A DNA stretch of 22,847 nucleotides from Chara braunii (GCA_003427395.1 BFEA01000642.1:376017-398863); one strand, 5' to 3'; numbered from the stretch's first letter, positions 1 through 8,599 are shown. Made by a program: numbers and translations. Notes: a model not told the origin generated them from the sequence alone.

Positions 1-93
<93 letters not shown>

Positions 94-101
94 GGAGAGA
101 A
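1..101. repeat. (GA)n microsatellite at left edge
   Basis: Almost uninterrupted GA dinucleotides fill the first ~100 bases, with two GAAA interruptions and a GAGGGA break near the right end. The tract runs off the window start, so its full length is unknown. It probably marks where an assembly stopped. Confidence 0.97.
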
Positions 102-110
102 ACGGGGCTT

Positions 111-282
111 AGAGAGCTATCTTCCAATAAGAGCGGCAACACCAAGATCCTCTTCTACGGCAGCAGCGCACTCGGCGCAAGAGAACACCGCTTTCAGCGA
201 TGCCTTCAAGCAGTCGTACAAAAGCGCCGGTTGAAGGATAATTTAGACACTGTAGCTACGAGCTGTTAAATATCATCGCCGC
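111..282. other. Unassigned sequence before copy A
   Basis: No gene or recognisable repeat is seen between the GA tract and the first clear match to copy B. The true 5' boundary of the long repeat could lie here, because the last ~30 bases align only loosely with the sequence before 13990. Confidence 0.5.
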
Positions 283-661
283 ACACCTGTCGAGCGCATC
301 GGTCTGGCACCGCACGTGGCAGCGAGGGACCCTCTCGGCCGCGTCACGCAGGAGTTGGACCAACCTCGACCCGAATAAGCAAAATGGAGCTTCCTTAGAC
401 CGCTCCGGCCGAGCGCGCCAACCATACCTCTCGCAGGCCCCTACGACAGGATAGGGCCTACGCGAGGCACAACTTACCTCCATCTTACAAGAGCTTTCAC
501 CTCCCTTCGGTGGGCGTATCCCCGCCGAGCTACCAGTCCACAATACGAAAGTTACTCGGTTGCAATTGCAGAGGTGGACCAGCCGAGGGCGTTTCTCGTT
601 CGCTGTAGCATAGGGGGTACGAGCGGTAATACGCCTGTCAGACCCGCACGCGAACCGACAC

Positions 662-683
662 CTTGGGGGGCTGAAGTCCCAAG
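662..683 (+). other. Conserved hairpin CTTGGG/CCCAAG, copy A
   Basis: A perfect 6-bp stem encloses a G-rich loop (GGGCTGAAGT). The same stem is kept in copy B at 14371-14393 with one extra G in the loop. Confidence 0.5.
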
Positions 684-715
684 CGCGGCTCGACGTCGGT
701 CGACTAGGACGCATC

Positions 716-785
716 CCACACACGACACACACACCACTCTAACAAACGCAAAAATAAAACACACGCACACACACACAGTGCACAA
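716..785. repeat. Cryptic CA-rich tract
   Basis: Interrupted CA-rich low-complexity sequence, including ACACACGCACACACACACAG. Copy B has a poorer CA-rich stretch at the same place (about 14427-14480), so the tract is an old part of the element. Confidence 0.7.
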
Positions 786-1033
786 ACGACACAACCCGGG
801 CAACGCGACATAAAGAACGCGACAACGCTCCTAGCCCCTTCAGTAGCCCTCCCATAACTTCCCGACGCGGAAATCGGATAGGCGTCGCGCGCGAGGCTTA
901 GTTTTAAAATCGCGCGGACGCATGACCTATTCATATCGACTAGTGATGCAATCGTACGCAAGCAGTCGCAATGATGGTGTGCCATGTAATGCCCATAATC
1001 GAGCGGTCCTCGTTAATCTCGAGGGCCGCATTC

Positions 1034-1047
1034 GACACTCAAGTGTC
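1034..1047. other. Palindrome GACACTCAAGTGTC
   Basis: A 14-nt inverted repeat with a 2-nt centre. Copy B keeps it at 14719-14734, where it extends to a 16-nt palindrome (TGACACTCAAGTGTCA). Confidence 0.6.
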
Positions 1048-1117
1048 GGCTGACACGCGCCTTGAGGGTTAATCTCTCGACGCTGGATAACCGTCATCCG
1101 CGTTTGAAGACCACACC

Positions 1118-1142
1118 CTCTTCTGCACCCTGTGCAGAGGGG
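1118..1142 (+). other. 11-bp hairpin with CCT loop
   Basis: CTCTTCTGCAC pairs with GTGCAGAGGGG around a 3-nt loop (CCT, 1129-1131), with nine Watson-Crick and two G-T pairs. A second hairpin follows at 1173-1194 (GTCAAAC / GTTTGAC, loop ATCAAGGG). Confidence 0.5.
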
Positions 1143-1506
1143 TTGAGTAAACAACTTTAGGTTGTCAATGCGGTCAAACATCAAGGGGTTTGACTTTGAC
1201 GGCTGCCACGGACTATAACGTCCAACCATAAAAACTCTAAAAAGCAAAACCAATAGGCCGAGGACCCCCCCCCTTGTTCCAACCGGGGTCATGATCTTTA
1301 AGGTACGCTCTCTCTTCTCGGGTGATGCCCACGGCCTACAATAACCTCAAGCGTTTGCGTCTACGTGCGAGCCTCACGATCCCATAACTTTTCGACGCTG
1401 GGGCGGCGAAGCATCGCACGCAGGATTTTAACATAAAGCCGCGCGGCTGCTGACCAGTCCCATACCGACCAATGATGCCAGTCATATGTGGTAATCGCGA
1501 CTCCGA

Positions 1507-1545
1507 CCTCGCGATATTGAATGGCTGAAGGAATGTATCGCGAGG
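1507..1545 (+). other. Perfect 10-bp hairpin with 19-nt loop
   Basis: CCTCGCGATA (1507-1516) and TATCGCGAGG (1536-1545) are exactly complementary around the loop TTGAATGGCTGAAGGAATG. Next to it are the palindrome GGGGTTACCCC (1544-1554) and a second copy of the loop core (1560-1579). That second core forms a different stem, GGCTGAA / TTCGGCC. Copy B has the same loop core in an unrelated stem at 14765-14796. Confidence 0.65.
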
Positions 1546-1689
1546 GGTTACCCCTTACGATATTGAACGGCTGAAGGACATCCTGTTCGGCCCTCGCGAC
1601 ATCTCCGCTTTCACGGTTGGGTGTCTCGACGGGCAATGCAGATAGGTTCTGCGTGAGGGGGAGTCTCTCCCCTACAGAGCCTAGGGCTT

Positions 1690-1719
1690 GGGATGTCCTG
1701 GACAAGGACCTTGAATCCC
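1690..1719 (+). other. Nested hairpin GGGAT-GTCCT / AGGAC-ATCCC
   Basis: Two 5-bp helices stack (1690-1699 with 1705-1719) around the loop GGACA, with a 5-nt bulge on the 3' side. Copy B preserves both helices at 14899-14928. The 3' side CTTGAATCCC resembles a tRNA T-arm, but no tRNA fold surrounds it. Confidence 0.5.
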
Positions 1720-2280
1720 AGCCCTGGACCAACGTCCGACTAAGAAAGCTCTCAAGAAGCAAAACAAAGAAAGGGAAGGATTTTTCCTATGCCTTCCAAA
1801 TATGGCCTTCGAGTATACCCTTTGTACGGGGCCCCTAAGGCCTCGCAAACACTCACCGTAAATACACCCAAATGTACATACATAAGGGAGATAGAGTTGT
1901 GACGATCACTTCTCACAGGCACAGTGAGACTTCTCACAACCATATGTACATATATGAGAGCGCAGGCAACCCAAATCCAAAATCCAAGCCACAGGGTCTA
2001 CCTGCAACCACATCAAAAAAACAAACAACGAACCACGCACTACACAAAGTAAACCCCAATCAGTCTTCACACTCATACCCTTCGCTTTAGCTATGCAATC
2101 CCCAATCCCTTGTCCAACCAACCATAATTAAATACTCAGTACCTTTGTAAAATGATTATTCAATAAAAGTATGGGTGAAACCCTCAACAAACAATAAAGT
2201 CACCAGGGCTAAAGCCTTTTAGGTTGGGTATGAAAAGTGAGTCGGAATTGAGTTGTAAACCGATGAATCGGCAACAGACA

Positions 2281-2316
2281 TGTCATCAGTGATAACAGAA
2301 AACGATCCCTATAGGA
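2281..2316 (+). other. Two small conserved hairpins
   Basis: TGTCATC-AGT-GATAACA (one mismatch) is followed by GATCC-CTATA-GGATC. In copy B the first is a perfect 8-bp stem, CTGTTATC-AGT-GATAACAG (15490-15508). The second keeps its stem but changes its loop to TTAAA. Confidence 0.5.
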
Positions 2317-2466
2317 TCAAGCTGACGCTAGCCCAAATCCTGAATCGAATGTCCAAGAGAGGCTTGTACCATGAGACAGGTCAATGCCCAGCTAAACCAT
2401 CAGCACATGGGGGATGAACCTCCATAGCACATCCTCACTTAAGGTTATCTGCCAACCAAAGTTCAG

Positions 2467-2502
2467 GCCTACCTCTAAGTCAGTGCCAAGGCAAAGGTAG
2501 AC
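2467..2502 (+). other. Conserved 10-bp hairpin, copy A
   Basis: GCCTACCTCT faces AAAGGTAGAC across a 16-nt loop, 8 of 10 positions paired. The copy B version (15678-15714) pairs at all 10 positions with one G-T wobble. Confidence 0.45.
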
Positions 2503-2584
2503 TAAAGGCAGAATCTCCCCTATTCAGGGTGGATTGCCAGAATCGCCACCTGTCAAAATATAATCTAACTCCCCTAAATTAAAA

Positions 2585-2890
2585 AAAAATTGGTAGCGCT
2601 TCCCGTAGCAAAAGTGTTTTTTCATAATTTGTATTTGCCCGAATATAAAACCAGAAATAGTCTTTGACTTTTCAAAGTCCAATTTTGTCTAACTCTCTGA
2701 TTTAGCAAAACTTTGGGCAACACTCCCTTTAGGAAATGAGACTTTCCAGATTTTTACTAAGTCGTACATGAGCTTTAGACAAACTGAACTTTGAAAAGTC
2801 AAAATTTTGCTAATTCCTTGGATTTGCAGAAATTTCGGCAGCGCTTCCCGTAGAGAAAGTAGCTTACCAAAATTTATACAAAGACAACTA
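2585..2890 (+). repeat. ~122-bp tandem repeat, three units
   Basis: The motif (G/A)CAGC(G/A)CT(T/C)CC(C/T)(G/T)T recurs at about 2594, 2717 and 2838 (spacings 123 and 121). It is preceded by an A-rich AAATTT box and followed by a CAGATTTTTACTAAG / AAATTTATACAAAG box. Copy B carries six units of the same repeat at 15790-16460. The sequence between units holds GACTTTTCAAAGTC-type inverted repeats. Confidence 0.75.
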
Positions 2891-3085
2891 TAACAAAAGA
2901 TCTCAGAAAAGTGCAAGAATCGATCCAAGTAAAAAAAAAAAAAAAACTTAGCTCAGAAAATGCAGGAATTGAACTAATTCCTATCGCTCTAGCACGTGGC
3001 GAGCCTCTAAAGCAACTATTTATCAACCTGAAACTCCAATTAGGTAGAAATCTCACTCAGCCACATGCAATGCCAAACCACAAGG

Positions 3086-3100
3086 GTAAGTACTCTCACC
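3086..3100 (+). promoter_or_regulatory. Conserved splice-donor-like 15-mer
   Basis: GTAAGTACTCTCACC is identical in copy B at 16662-16676 although flanking sequence differs. GTAAGT matches the eukaryotic 5' splice-site consensus. No exon could be assigned on either side, so splicing is only a possibility. Confidence 0.3.
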
Positions 3101-3213
3101 AACTCCAGGTCAACTTAACAGACAAAATAGTTTGTATCTTCTCAATAAGAGATCCTTATGGACATGCCTTGCCCCCAGCAAGAATTATCCCCTCATAATA
3201 AAACAGGGAGAGG

Positions 3214-3565
3214 CTGAGCTGTCCAATCTTATAGACTTGCCCAGACCCCTCGATCCAAAACAAAAGAAACAGAACAAACCCCAACCAAACATGACAACCA
3301 AACCCTCAAATATTATGGTACAGGTTTGGCCCCTGAAAATTCAGCCACAGTCAAACCCTCACAATTCAGAGTAATCAGACCATCCAATCTTATGGAACTT
3401 AACTGATTCTCAAGGCAATCCCATAGCACCGGATCTCCCCAAACTTATGGGGACCTCCCAGCCTCCAAAGCATTCAGGCCACCTAAACTTATAGAGCGGT
3501 CTGATGCCCCAAGCAAAATGAAACACAATAGTCAGGCCATCCAAACTTATGGAACATGCCTGACT
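3214..3565 (+). repeat. Array of six hairpins with shared loop core
   Basis: Six hairpins follow one another. Left arm, right arm and stem are: 3214-3219/3239-3244 (CTGAGC/GCCCAG, one mismatch); 3298-3304/3323-3329 (CCAAACC/GGTTTGG, perfect); 3373-3378/3403-3408 (AATCAG/CTGATT, perfect); 3431-3440/3449-3458 (8 of 10 paired); 3474-3480/3498-3504 (TCAGGCC/GGTCTGA, one wobble); 3530-3537/3558-3565 (AGTCAGGC/GCCTGACT, perfect). The loops share a CCAA(A/T)CTTATGG core. The best unit has the 20-nt loop CATCCAAACTTATGGAACAT. This array sits where copy B carries its own hairpin array (16755-17439). Confidence 0.75.
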
Positions 3566-3920
3566 CCATAGGACCCTGTCAGCCTCAGGCAAAACCACCT
3601 TTCACCCACCCTTCCCCCAGATGCACCCCTTTGTGTTCACAATCTACGTTCAGGCAATCAACAAACTGAAACTGGGATTGCACACACATTCCTTTACTTA
3701 GTCTGACTTGTGTCTTGTCAGTCAAACCAAAGTCAAAATAGGGGTGCATACAATATACTCAGTCAACATAGCAGGACGTACAGGTAGGGGTTATACCAGG
3801 GTATATAGAGGGAAAGCAAGTGGTTACCTTTCAATTCCCTGCCTCCAGAGCCTCGCCTAGGCTCCGATAGAGCTCCCGCAATCGGTGGGGCGAACCTCCC
3901 ATAGAGGCCTTGGCGCCGAT

Positions 3921-3942
3921 TACGGGTTGCAATCCCGCCTGC
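3921..3942 (+). other. 22-bp block identical in both copies
   Basis: A block containing GGGTTGCAATCCC is identical at 17786-17807. It loosely resembles a Pol III B-box (GGTTCGANTCC) but carries GC where CG is expected, and no A-box is evident. It lies in one of the best-conserved stretches of the element (3830-4125 / 17695-17995). Confidence 0.4.
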
Positions 3943-4125
3943 TGCCTTTCTCTCAGAGCCAATGGATTAAACTTAGAGGAAGAAGGGCAGAAGAAGAATG
4001 GTTCAGTCTCTTAGATACAAGAGTGGTGTGCTCAGACTCGCAGGAGAGGGCCTTGTTATCTGGACGCGCCTGAGGGCCCCGCAATAGCGGCCAATGTAAT
4101 CAGCTTGGTCAATCCCGTAGTCGAA

Positions 4126-5300
4126 CTGCTAACGCAGCCCCCCCCCCCTGACTAGCTCCCAATTCCTAGCATCAATCCCTCCTCCTCGAGTCCAATCGCG
4201 GCTGCACCCCTGCCTGTACCATTCCTCAAAGGCAATAACGATACGCGGTGGTGACCGACAACGGTAGTAACAGTCTGCGCTCCGTCCGTAACAGCAGCAC
4301 TTAGCGGCGGCTAACCGCAACAGCAACAATCACCGACAACCGTAATCCATACACTTTCCGCAGCACCAGCGGTATACCGCGGCACAGATCAGCAGGCGGC
4401 GACAGCAGCACACGGCGGTCCATAGTCCCCAGTCTGTAGCCCTGCAATCTGCAGCCCCCCACCCGCAGCCCATCAGCCTGTTGGGCAGCCCCGCCCGACC
4501 GACTGTCCAACTTACCAGTTTGCGGGCCGGCTCACGCCTTCTATACACAGAGATTCTGTGCTGAAATAGTTGGTACAGTCGCACGGAAACAACCACAGCG
4601 CTACGGCAGGCTCGACACCCGATAGCCCCTTCCCAAGCAGCAACAGCAACACTGTTTCAGCTAAACACCAAGCCTGTTCGTTACCTCTAACCACCGACAT
4701 TCCATCACGACGAGTCCTAAGTAACGACGACTGATGAGAAGGAAGCCCATAAACACAACCACCGAAGAACATAAGCACCACGACTGTCGCAGCGGAAGGC
4801 CCGACTGCGGGGCAACTCGACAGGCCAACTAAGCAGCGAATGTGACCAGCAGACGTTAGGAGTCACAGTGAAAGGGGCGCAGGCACACACCCCAAACCAG
4901 TCTCGCGAAGGAAGTATCGAGTCTTCGCGGGGCACAAGACAACTACCACGACACTGCAAGCCCGGGCTGCTGGTCTGGAGGTGAGTTACCCTCTCCAAGG
5001 TCCGTGCTAATGGCGGCCAGCCAGATCACACTATCGGCCACAGCCCCGCCATGTCGGTTCCCCCACCTGGCAGCACGAATAGGGCCCGTCCCGTTTCCCC
5101 CGGGGTTCACAATGCCGAGTGAATCCGCCCGCAATTGCTGTTAGGTTCACCACCCCCTCTCTGGCAGAAGGTTGAGTCACTCCCCCGGGCGCAGTCCTTG
5201 CACTCTGTCATACTAAAACGGTCATTCCACTACGAAATCCGACACTACCATCGGTTTCGCAGCGGTCTAGAACCTCTAAGCTAGCCCCCCTCTCGCCCAA
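4126..5300. other. Copy A, CAG/CAAC-rich non-coding part
   Basis: This GC-richer stretch is dense in CAG, CAAC and CGG triplets, with a run of 10 C at 4137-4146. Copy B has a matching CAG/CAAC-rich stretch at about 18030-18600, but base-level alignment is poor. Only short overlapping frames are present on both strands and none looks like protein. A GGTGAGT donor-like site lies at 4979-4985. Confidence 0.45.
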
Positions 5301-6260
5301 TCTTACTCAGGCACGAGTGCGACAAACATTTCTTGCTTCCCACCTCCTTGCTCCCGCCATCTCCACGCTGAACTTTTTCATCTAACTCTCATCCTACACT
5401 CCTAACTCCACATCTAACTATTCCAATACGTTCGCCCCATAAGAGAACCCCCATCTAGACTCCTCCTCCGCTCGATCCCATCAAGAGTCGTATGTGTCCC
5501 CCTTTCCCCGCTGCGCCTCGGCCATCTCCCCGCCATCTCCGACTCTGGCCCTACCGAATGCACCCGGTGTGATTTAGCGCGCTGGTTCATTCGGCTTCTC
5601 TCACCACCTCGCTGCCCCAACCCATTGCCCCGGCCTGAGCGCTCGTCACCGCTTTACCTTGCTGCTCGCTGCCGGCTTCCCTTGCTTCGGCCATAGCCCG
5701 TAACATCCACATGCACCCGACTTACTTCCCTGCCCGGATCCGTTCCCTTCACCTTACCCGTCACCTCGTCGCATGTCTCCTCCTTGTCCCCGCACGTATC
5801 CAACACACCTCCGCGACCGGGGTTCGCTCACCCCTCTCCTCTTCTCTACACTCTGCGGCTTGCCCGTCGGCTTCACCTCGCCTCCCTGTTGTCGACAACA
5901 ACTGCCCGATACCGTGCGGCCCGGCAGCGCCCGATTCCCAAAAAAGTCTCTCAACTGTCGGGCCGTTCTTACTTATGCGGCCCGCCCGTCCGCCCAGCCA
6001 TTCTACTCTCCTCTATACCGCCCGATGACTCCCACCAAACGTCTCAAGACTCCCAACGAAATCCGGTCGGGCGGTGCCCCGTGGCGGCACCAAAGGCCGC
6101 CTGGCCCCTTCGACTTCGACCTGCTGGCGGGTGAGGGGTGGGGCGGACACCGTCCCCTACCCCTTTCGCACGGACCTTTCCCCGTCCGTGTCCGGGTTCA
6201 CTTCCGGGCCTCCCTACGCCGCCCTTGCTCCAGGCTGCCGGTCTCCCCCGTACGACCCCA
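5300..6260. other. Copy A, C/T-rich non-coding part
   Basis: Strong strand asymmetry, with C and T dominating the plus strand. Copy B shows the same bias at about 18840-20240. The bias itself keeps frames open (several of 100-164 codons overlap here). Their products are Pro/Ser/Arg-rich low-complexity strings not shared with copy B, so I do not call genes. Confidence 0.5.
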
Positions 6261-6273
6261 GCCTTAACGGATG

Positions 6274-6308
6274 CCCCGACGGACTTTGACCTTACAAAAG
6301 TGTCGGGG
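6274..6308 (+). other. 12-bp hairpin CCCCGAC...GTCGGGG
   Basis: CCCCGAC (6274-6280) pairs perfectly with GTCGGGG (6302-6308). Inside, ACTTT (6283-6287) pairs perfectly with AAAGT (6297-6301), leaving a GG bulge and a 9-nt loop. Confidence 0.6.
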
Positions 6309-6544
6309 CTGTTTGGCTGGTACTTTGACGGTTCGGGAGTGTACGAACTGGCCAGACCCTCGGGCCCGAGCCACCGCCACGATACCACGCCCCTAAGCCA
6401 AATGGGTCAAACAAAAACAAAAAATAAAATTAAAAAAAAAACAAGAACAGTATAACATAAAATAGCACATATATATACAAACGGTCCTAAACAAGGGCGG
6501 GAATTGCCGGCACCTTTCAATCATGCGGACCGGGCCCCGTCGCC

Positions 6545-6990
6545 GTGTAAACTAACAAAACCAAGGGGGGATAACCCCCGTCGGACCCTCAACCTCCTCG
6601 GCCTTCTCCACATCGCCCCGCTGCTGCCGCACTAATGCCCGCCTGCCTCGATCCCTGAACCTCCGTAACAATAGTCCACCATCGTAACCAATAGGGCTAT
6701 GCCCTCGCTTGGAACAACTAGGCGCGAACTTCGATATAATATGGTGTTGCACGCCGCCTAGGCCCGGAAAAGACAGCCTAGACCCTCTTTTCCTACTTGC
6801 AACCGGGGCGCCAGCACCTAGCACCTGCGCTGGCCTACTTGACCCCCGTCGTGGCCGCCCCGTGCGCCTACCGGCGTGCCAACCCTACCGTCGGTCTCGT
6901 TGTTGCACTTTTTCCATTCGAGCCTCTTCGGGCGACCAGAAAACCAACAGGCTGTCACGCAGGATTTTATAACTGACTGCAATAAATAAA
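6545..6990 (+). repeat. 3' conserved segment of copy A with A/T-rich tail
   Basis: This matches 20965-21415, sharing ACCAAGGGGG, GCCTGCCTCGATCCCTGAACC-like and ACCAATAGGGCTA-like blocks in order. It ends in AATAAATAAAATAAATTAAA. GGGGG-ATAA-CCCCC (6566-6579) is a hairpin here that is lost in copy B. The A/T tail could be the 3' tail of a retroposed element. Confidence 0.65.
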
Positions 6991-7005
6991 ATAAATTAAA
7001 TAATG

Positions 7006-7400
7006 CAAATCCCTTCCTGTTGTGTGCGTCCGGCTTCGAGCGAGACCCTTCAATTGCAGTCTTCGTCCGTCCCCGATCTTAGGAATCTTTTATTTTGATT
7101 CGGAACAACAGAGAATAATGCAAATAATAACCATAAAATCATGGGGTGCTATGCATGCATCAATTATGTCAACTTGATTTTGAGAACTGTGACAAAATAA
7201 TTCACGATAGCAATCATCAGGCAAGAACAAAGCAAGAAGCAAGACCGACTGACTCGAGCAAAGGCAAGATCAAATGAATGAAGGATGAATGAGAACTCAT
7301 AATAATCTTAGAAAGTACACATAAACGAGCATGGTCAACACCTCTCAAGAGTCCGCACTCATCCCTCCGGTCAGTCTCTCTCAATCTTTCTTTTCACTGT
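7006..7400. other. Spacer between copy A and the gene
   Basis: AT-richer unique sequence. It contains TGCATGCA near 7152 and repeated AAGCAAGA / GAATGAA words near 7230-7290. I see no further gene. It would form the 3' flank or untranslated region of the minus-strand gene. Confidence 0.5.
7089..7094 (-). terminator. Possible poly(A) signal AATAAA
   Basis: AATAAA reads on the minus strand about 310 bases after the stop of the 7401-8045 gene. The hexamer is common by chance in such sequence, so the call is weak. Confidence 0.2.
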
Positions 7401-8045
7401 TCATCTCTGGTGCTGTGACCTACGCCCACGTATAATATGAGATTGAGTCCTCGTGACAAAGAACCACCTGAAGCCAGCAAGCTCTGAGCATGACCATCCG
7501 AGGTACTTGACACGAAAGTTAACCATGGAGCAAAACTCCTCCCACAATGTAGGCAGTCCGTCCACTGAAAAGACTCCTCGTCTGAGGTAGGGATACTCGG
7601 TGGGCTCAGTGAGTGCCTCAATGTCGATCACTGCTTGAGACATATACCTCTTTACCAAGCCGACCATATCAAGCCAACTCGTGCCATTTGTAAGGAGGGA
7701 AGGAACAGGAGGCCTGAGATAGTCAGTATAAAGCTTTGGCCCAAAGCTGCGGATCAGCGTAGTGCCACCCTTATCGAGCTCCCTCTCTCTCTGCTCGAGA
7801 TATTTGGTGGCTGAGATCCAGACCGGATCAAAATGCTCATGAGCCTCCTTGCCCTTCTTCAGATAGGGTCTCAGATCGTGGATAGTGCCATCAACAAAAC
7901 TGGTCTGGACAACGAAGATTGACAGATCTCCTTGCCTGAAACCAATGGCACTAGCATACTGATAACGGAATGCCTCTTTGCGTGAAAATTGATTGAGGTT
8001 GGTCAGCACTAACTCGCTAACTCGAAAGGATTCGGCTGTACTCAT
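7401..8045 (-). CDS. Unrecognised 214-residue protein
   Basis: I do not recognise this protein and assign no function. It is the best coding candidate in the window. It has an ATG start and TGA stop with no interruption. Codon use is strongly biased: 13 of 14 glutamates are GAG and 7 of 9 lysines are AAG, unlike the flanking non-coding frames. The sequence looks soluble, with no signal peptide and no membrane segment. It has five tryptophans, a charged patch near residues 88-94 (EQRERELDK) and a Pro-rich turn near 112-116. The last ~35 residues turn basic and Arg/Gln-rich, which may mean the frame has run past a real splice donor (CAG|GTGG or GC|GTAGGT near the 3' end). It could therefore be one exon of a longer gene. 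The context of the first ATG (CTACCC-ATG) is unremarkable. Upstream lie three minisatellites, not an obvious promoter. Confidence 0.7.
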   Translation of the reverse strand: MSTAESFRVSELVLTNLNQFSRKEAFRYQYASAIGFRQGDLSIFVVQTSFVDGTIHDLRPYLKKGKEAHEHFDPVWISATKYLEQRERELDKGGTTLIRSFGPKLYTDYLRPPVPSLLTNGTSWLDMVGLVKRYMSQAVIDIEALTEPTEYPYLRRGVFSVDGLPTLWEEFCSMVNFRVKYLGWSCSELAGFRWFFVTRTQSHIIRGRRSQHQR

Positions 8046-8101
8046 GGGTAGATTAGCCGGTGCAGATTGACTAAATGATCACTGAGAAATAATCAATGAG
8101 G

Positions 8102-8198
8102 ACTGATGACTGATGACTGATTGCCGATTAAATGATTGCTGATAACTGATTGTCGATGTTTGATTGCCGATGACTGATTGTTGATGACTTATTGCAGC
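8102..8198. repeat. 14-bp minisatellite (ACTGATTGCCGATG)
   Basis: About six degenerate units, at 8116, 8131, 8145, 8159, 8173 and 8187. Partial units (GATGACT) precede the array and scattered CTGATTGCT words continue to ~8400. It starts 57 bases upstream of the ATG of the minus-strand gene. Confidence 0.8.
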
Positions 8199-8423
8199 TT
8201 CTTAATGTTGATTATGAGACTGAATAATTGCAGACAGAAAACTTAGCAGCTTCTGTTCAGAAAACTGTGACTGTTGTTATAGAAATTGATTGCTTGCTGC
8301 TCCGGAAACTGATTGCTAGCTATTCTGGACACTGATTGCTTGCTAATGAATGCCTGTTGCCGTTTGAGTTGGCTGTTTGCTGATTAAACACAGATTGAGT
8401 AGTGACTGAGTGCCATTCTAAGT

Positions 8424-8555
8424 ACTGTTCTGAATGCAGTCCCAAGTACCGTCCTGAGACTCGCCCTGAGCACAGTTCCGAGTACAGTTCTGAGCATTGT
8501 CCCGTGTAAAGTTCCGAATGCATTTCGGAACAAAGTTCTGGGTACTGTTCCGAGT
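8424..8555. repeat. 12-bp minisatellite (ACAGTTCCGAGT)
   Basis: Eleven tandem 12-bp units of imperfect consensus ACWGTTCYGAGT. The period is a multiple of three, so minus-strand frames through it read as tetrapeptide repeats. I treat these as a by-product and not as a gene. Confidence 0.8.
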
Positions 8556-8599
8556 ATCATCCGAACATTGGAAACGGTTCTGAACACAGTATTGAGTAC

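Larger units (their letters stand above)
845..1510 (+). repeat. Internal direct duplication within copy A
   Basis: Sequence near 848-970 (CCCATAACTTCCCGACGCGG, then a TTAAAA block and a GCGCGGACGCATGACC-like block) recurs in degenerate form about 535 bases later at 1381-1500 (CCCATAACTTTTCGACGCTG, TTAACA, GCGCGGCTGCTGACC). Copy B appears to carry only one version, at 14537-14650. This suggests a tandem duplication specific to copy A, or a loss in B. Confidence 0.5.
283..6990 (+). repeat. Long hairpin-rich non-coding repeat, copy A
   Basis: This segment is collinear with 13985-21415 on the same strand. Matching anchors are 283-360/13990-14065, 487-720/14193-14440, 1683-1740/14886-14950, 2025-2330/15235-15545, 2895-3100/16470-16676, 3830-4125/17695-17995 and 6545-6990/20965-21415. 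The copies are clearly diverged, with many indels, so the duplication is old or both are members of an old dispersed family. No reading frame longer than about 170 codons exists in either copy, and no frame is conserved without shifts. Both copies end in an A/T-rich tail made of AATAAATAA-like units. The family is not recognised. It could be a non-autonomous retroelement, a very large MITE-like element or a segmental duplication. The orientation given is arbitrary. Confidence 0.75.

Noticed and set aside
574-813. Short plus-strand frame resembling the frame at 14281-14544
   Set aside because: It opens with GTG and the two versions are offset by a +2 and a +1 indel that only happen to sum to three. 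The tail is CA-rich low complexity. DNA conservation explains the similarity.
3875-3950. Possible tRNA or tRNA-derived SINE around GGGTTGCAATCCC
   Set aside because: No acceptor stem, D-arm or A-box could be drawn, and the T-loop lacks the TTCRA core.
5711-6455. Several overlapping frames of 100-164 codons on both strands
   Set aside because: C/T-rich sequence has few stop codons. The products are Pro/Ser/Arg-rich, mutually overlapping and not conserved in copy B.
8320-8587. Minus-strand frames with tetrapeptide repeats (such as RTVLGTVL)
   Set aside because: These are translations of the 12-bp minisatellite. Two frames are open at once and there is no coding signal outside the repeat.
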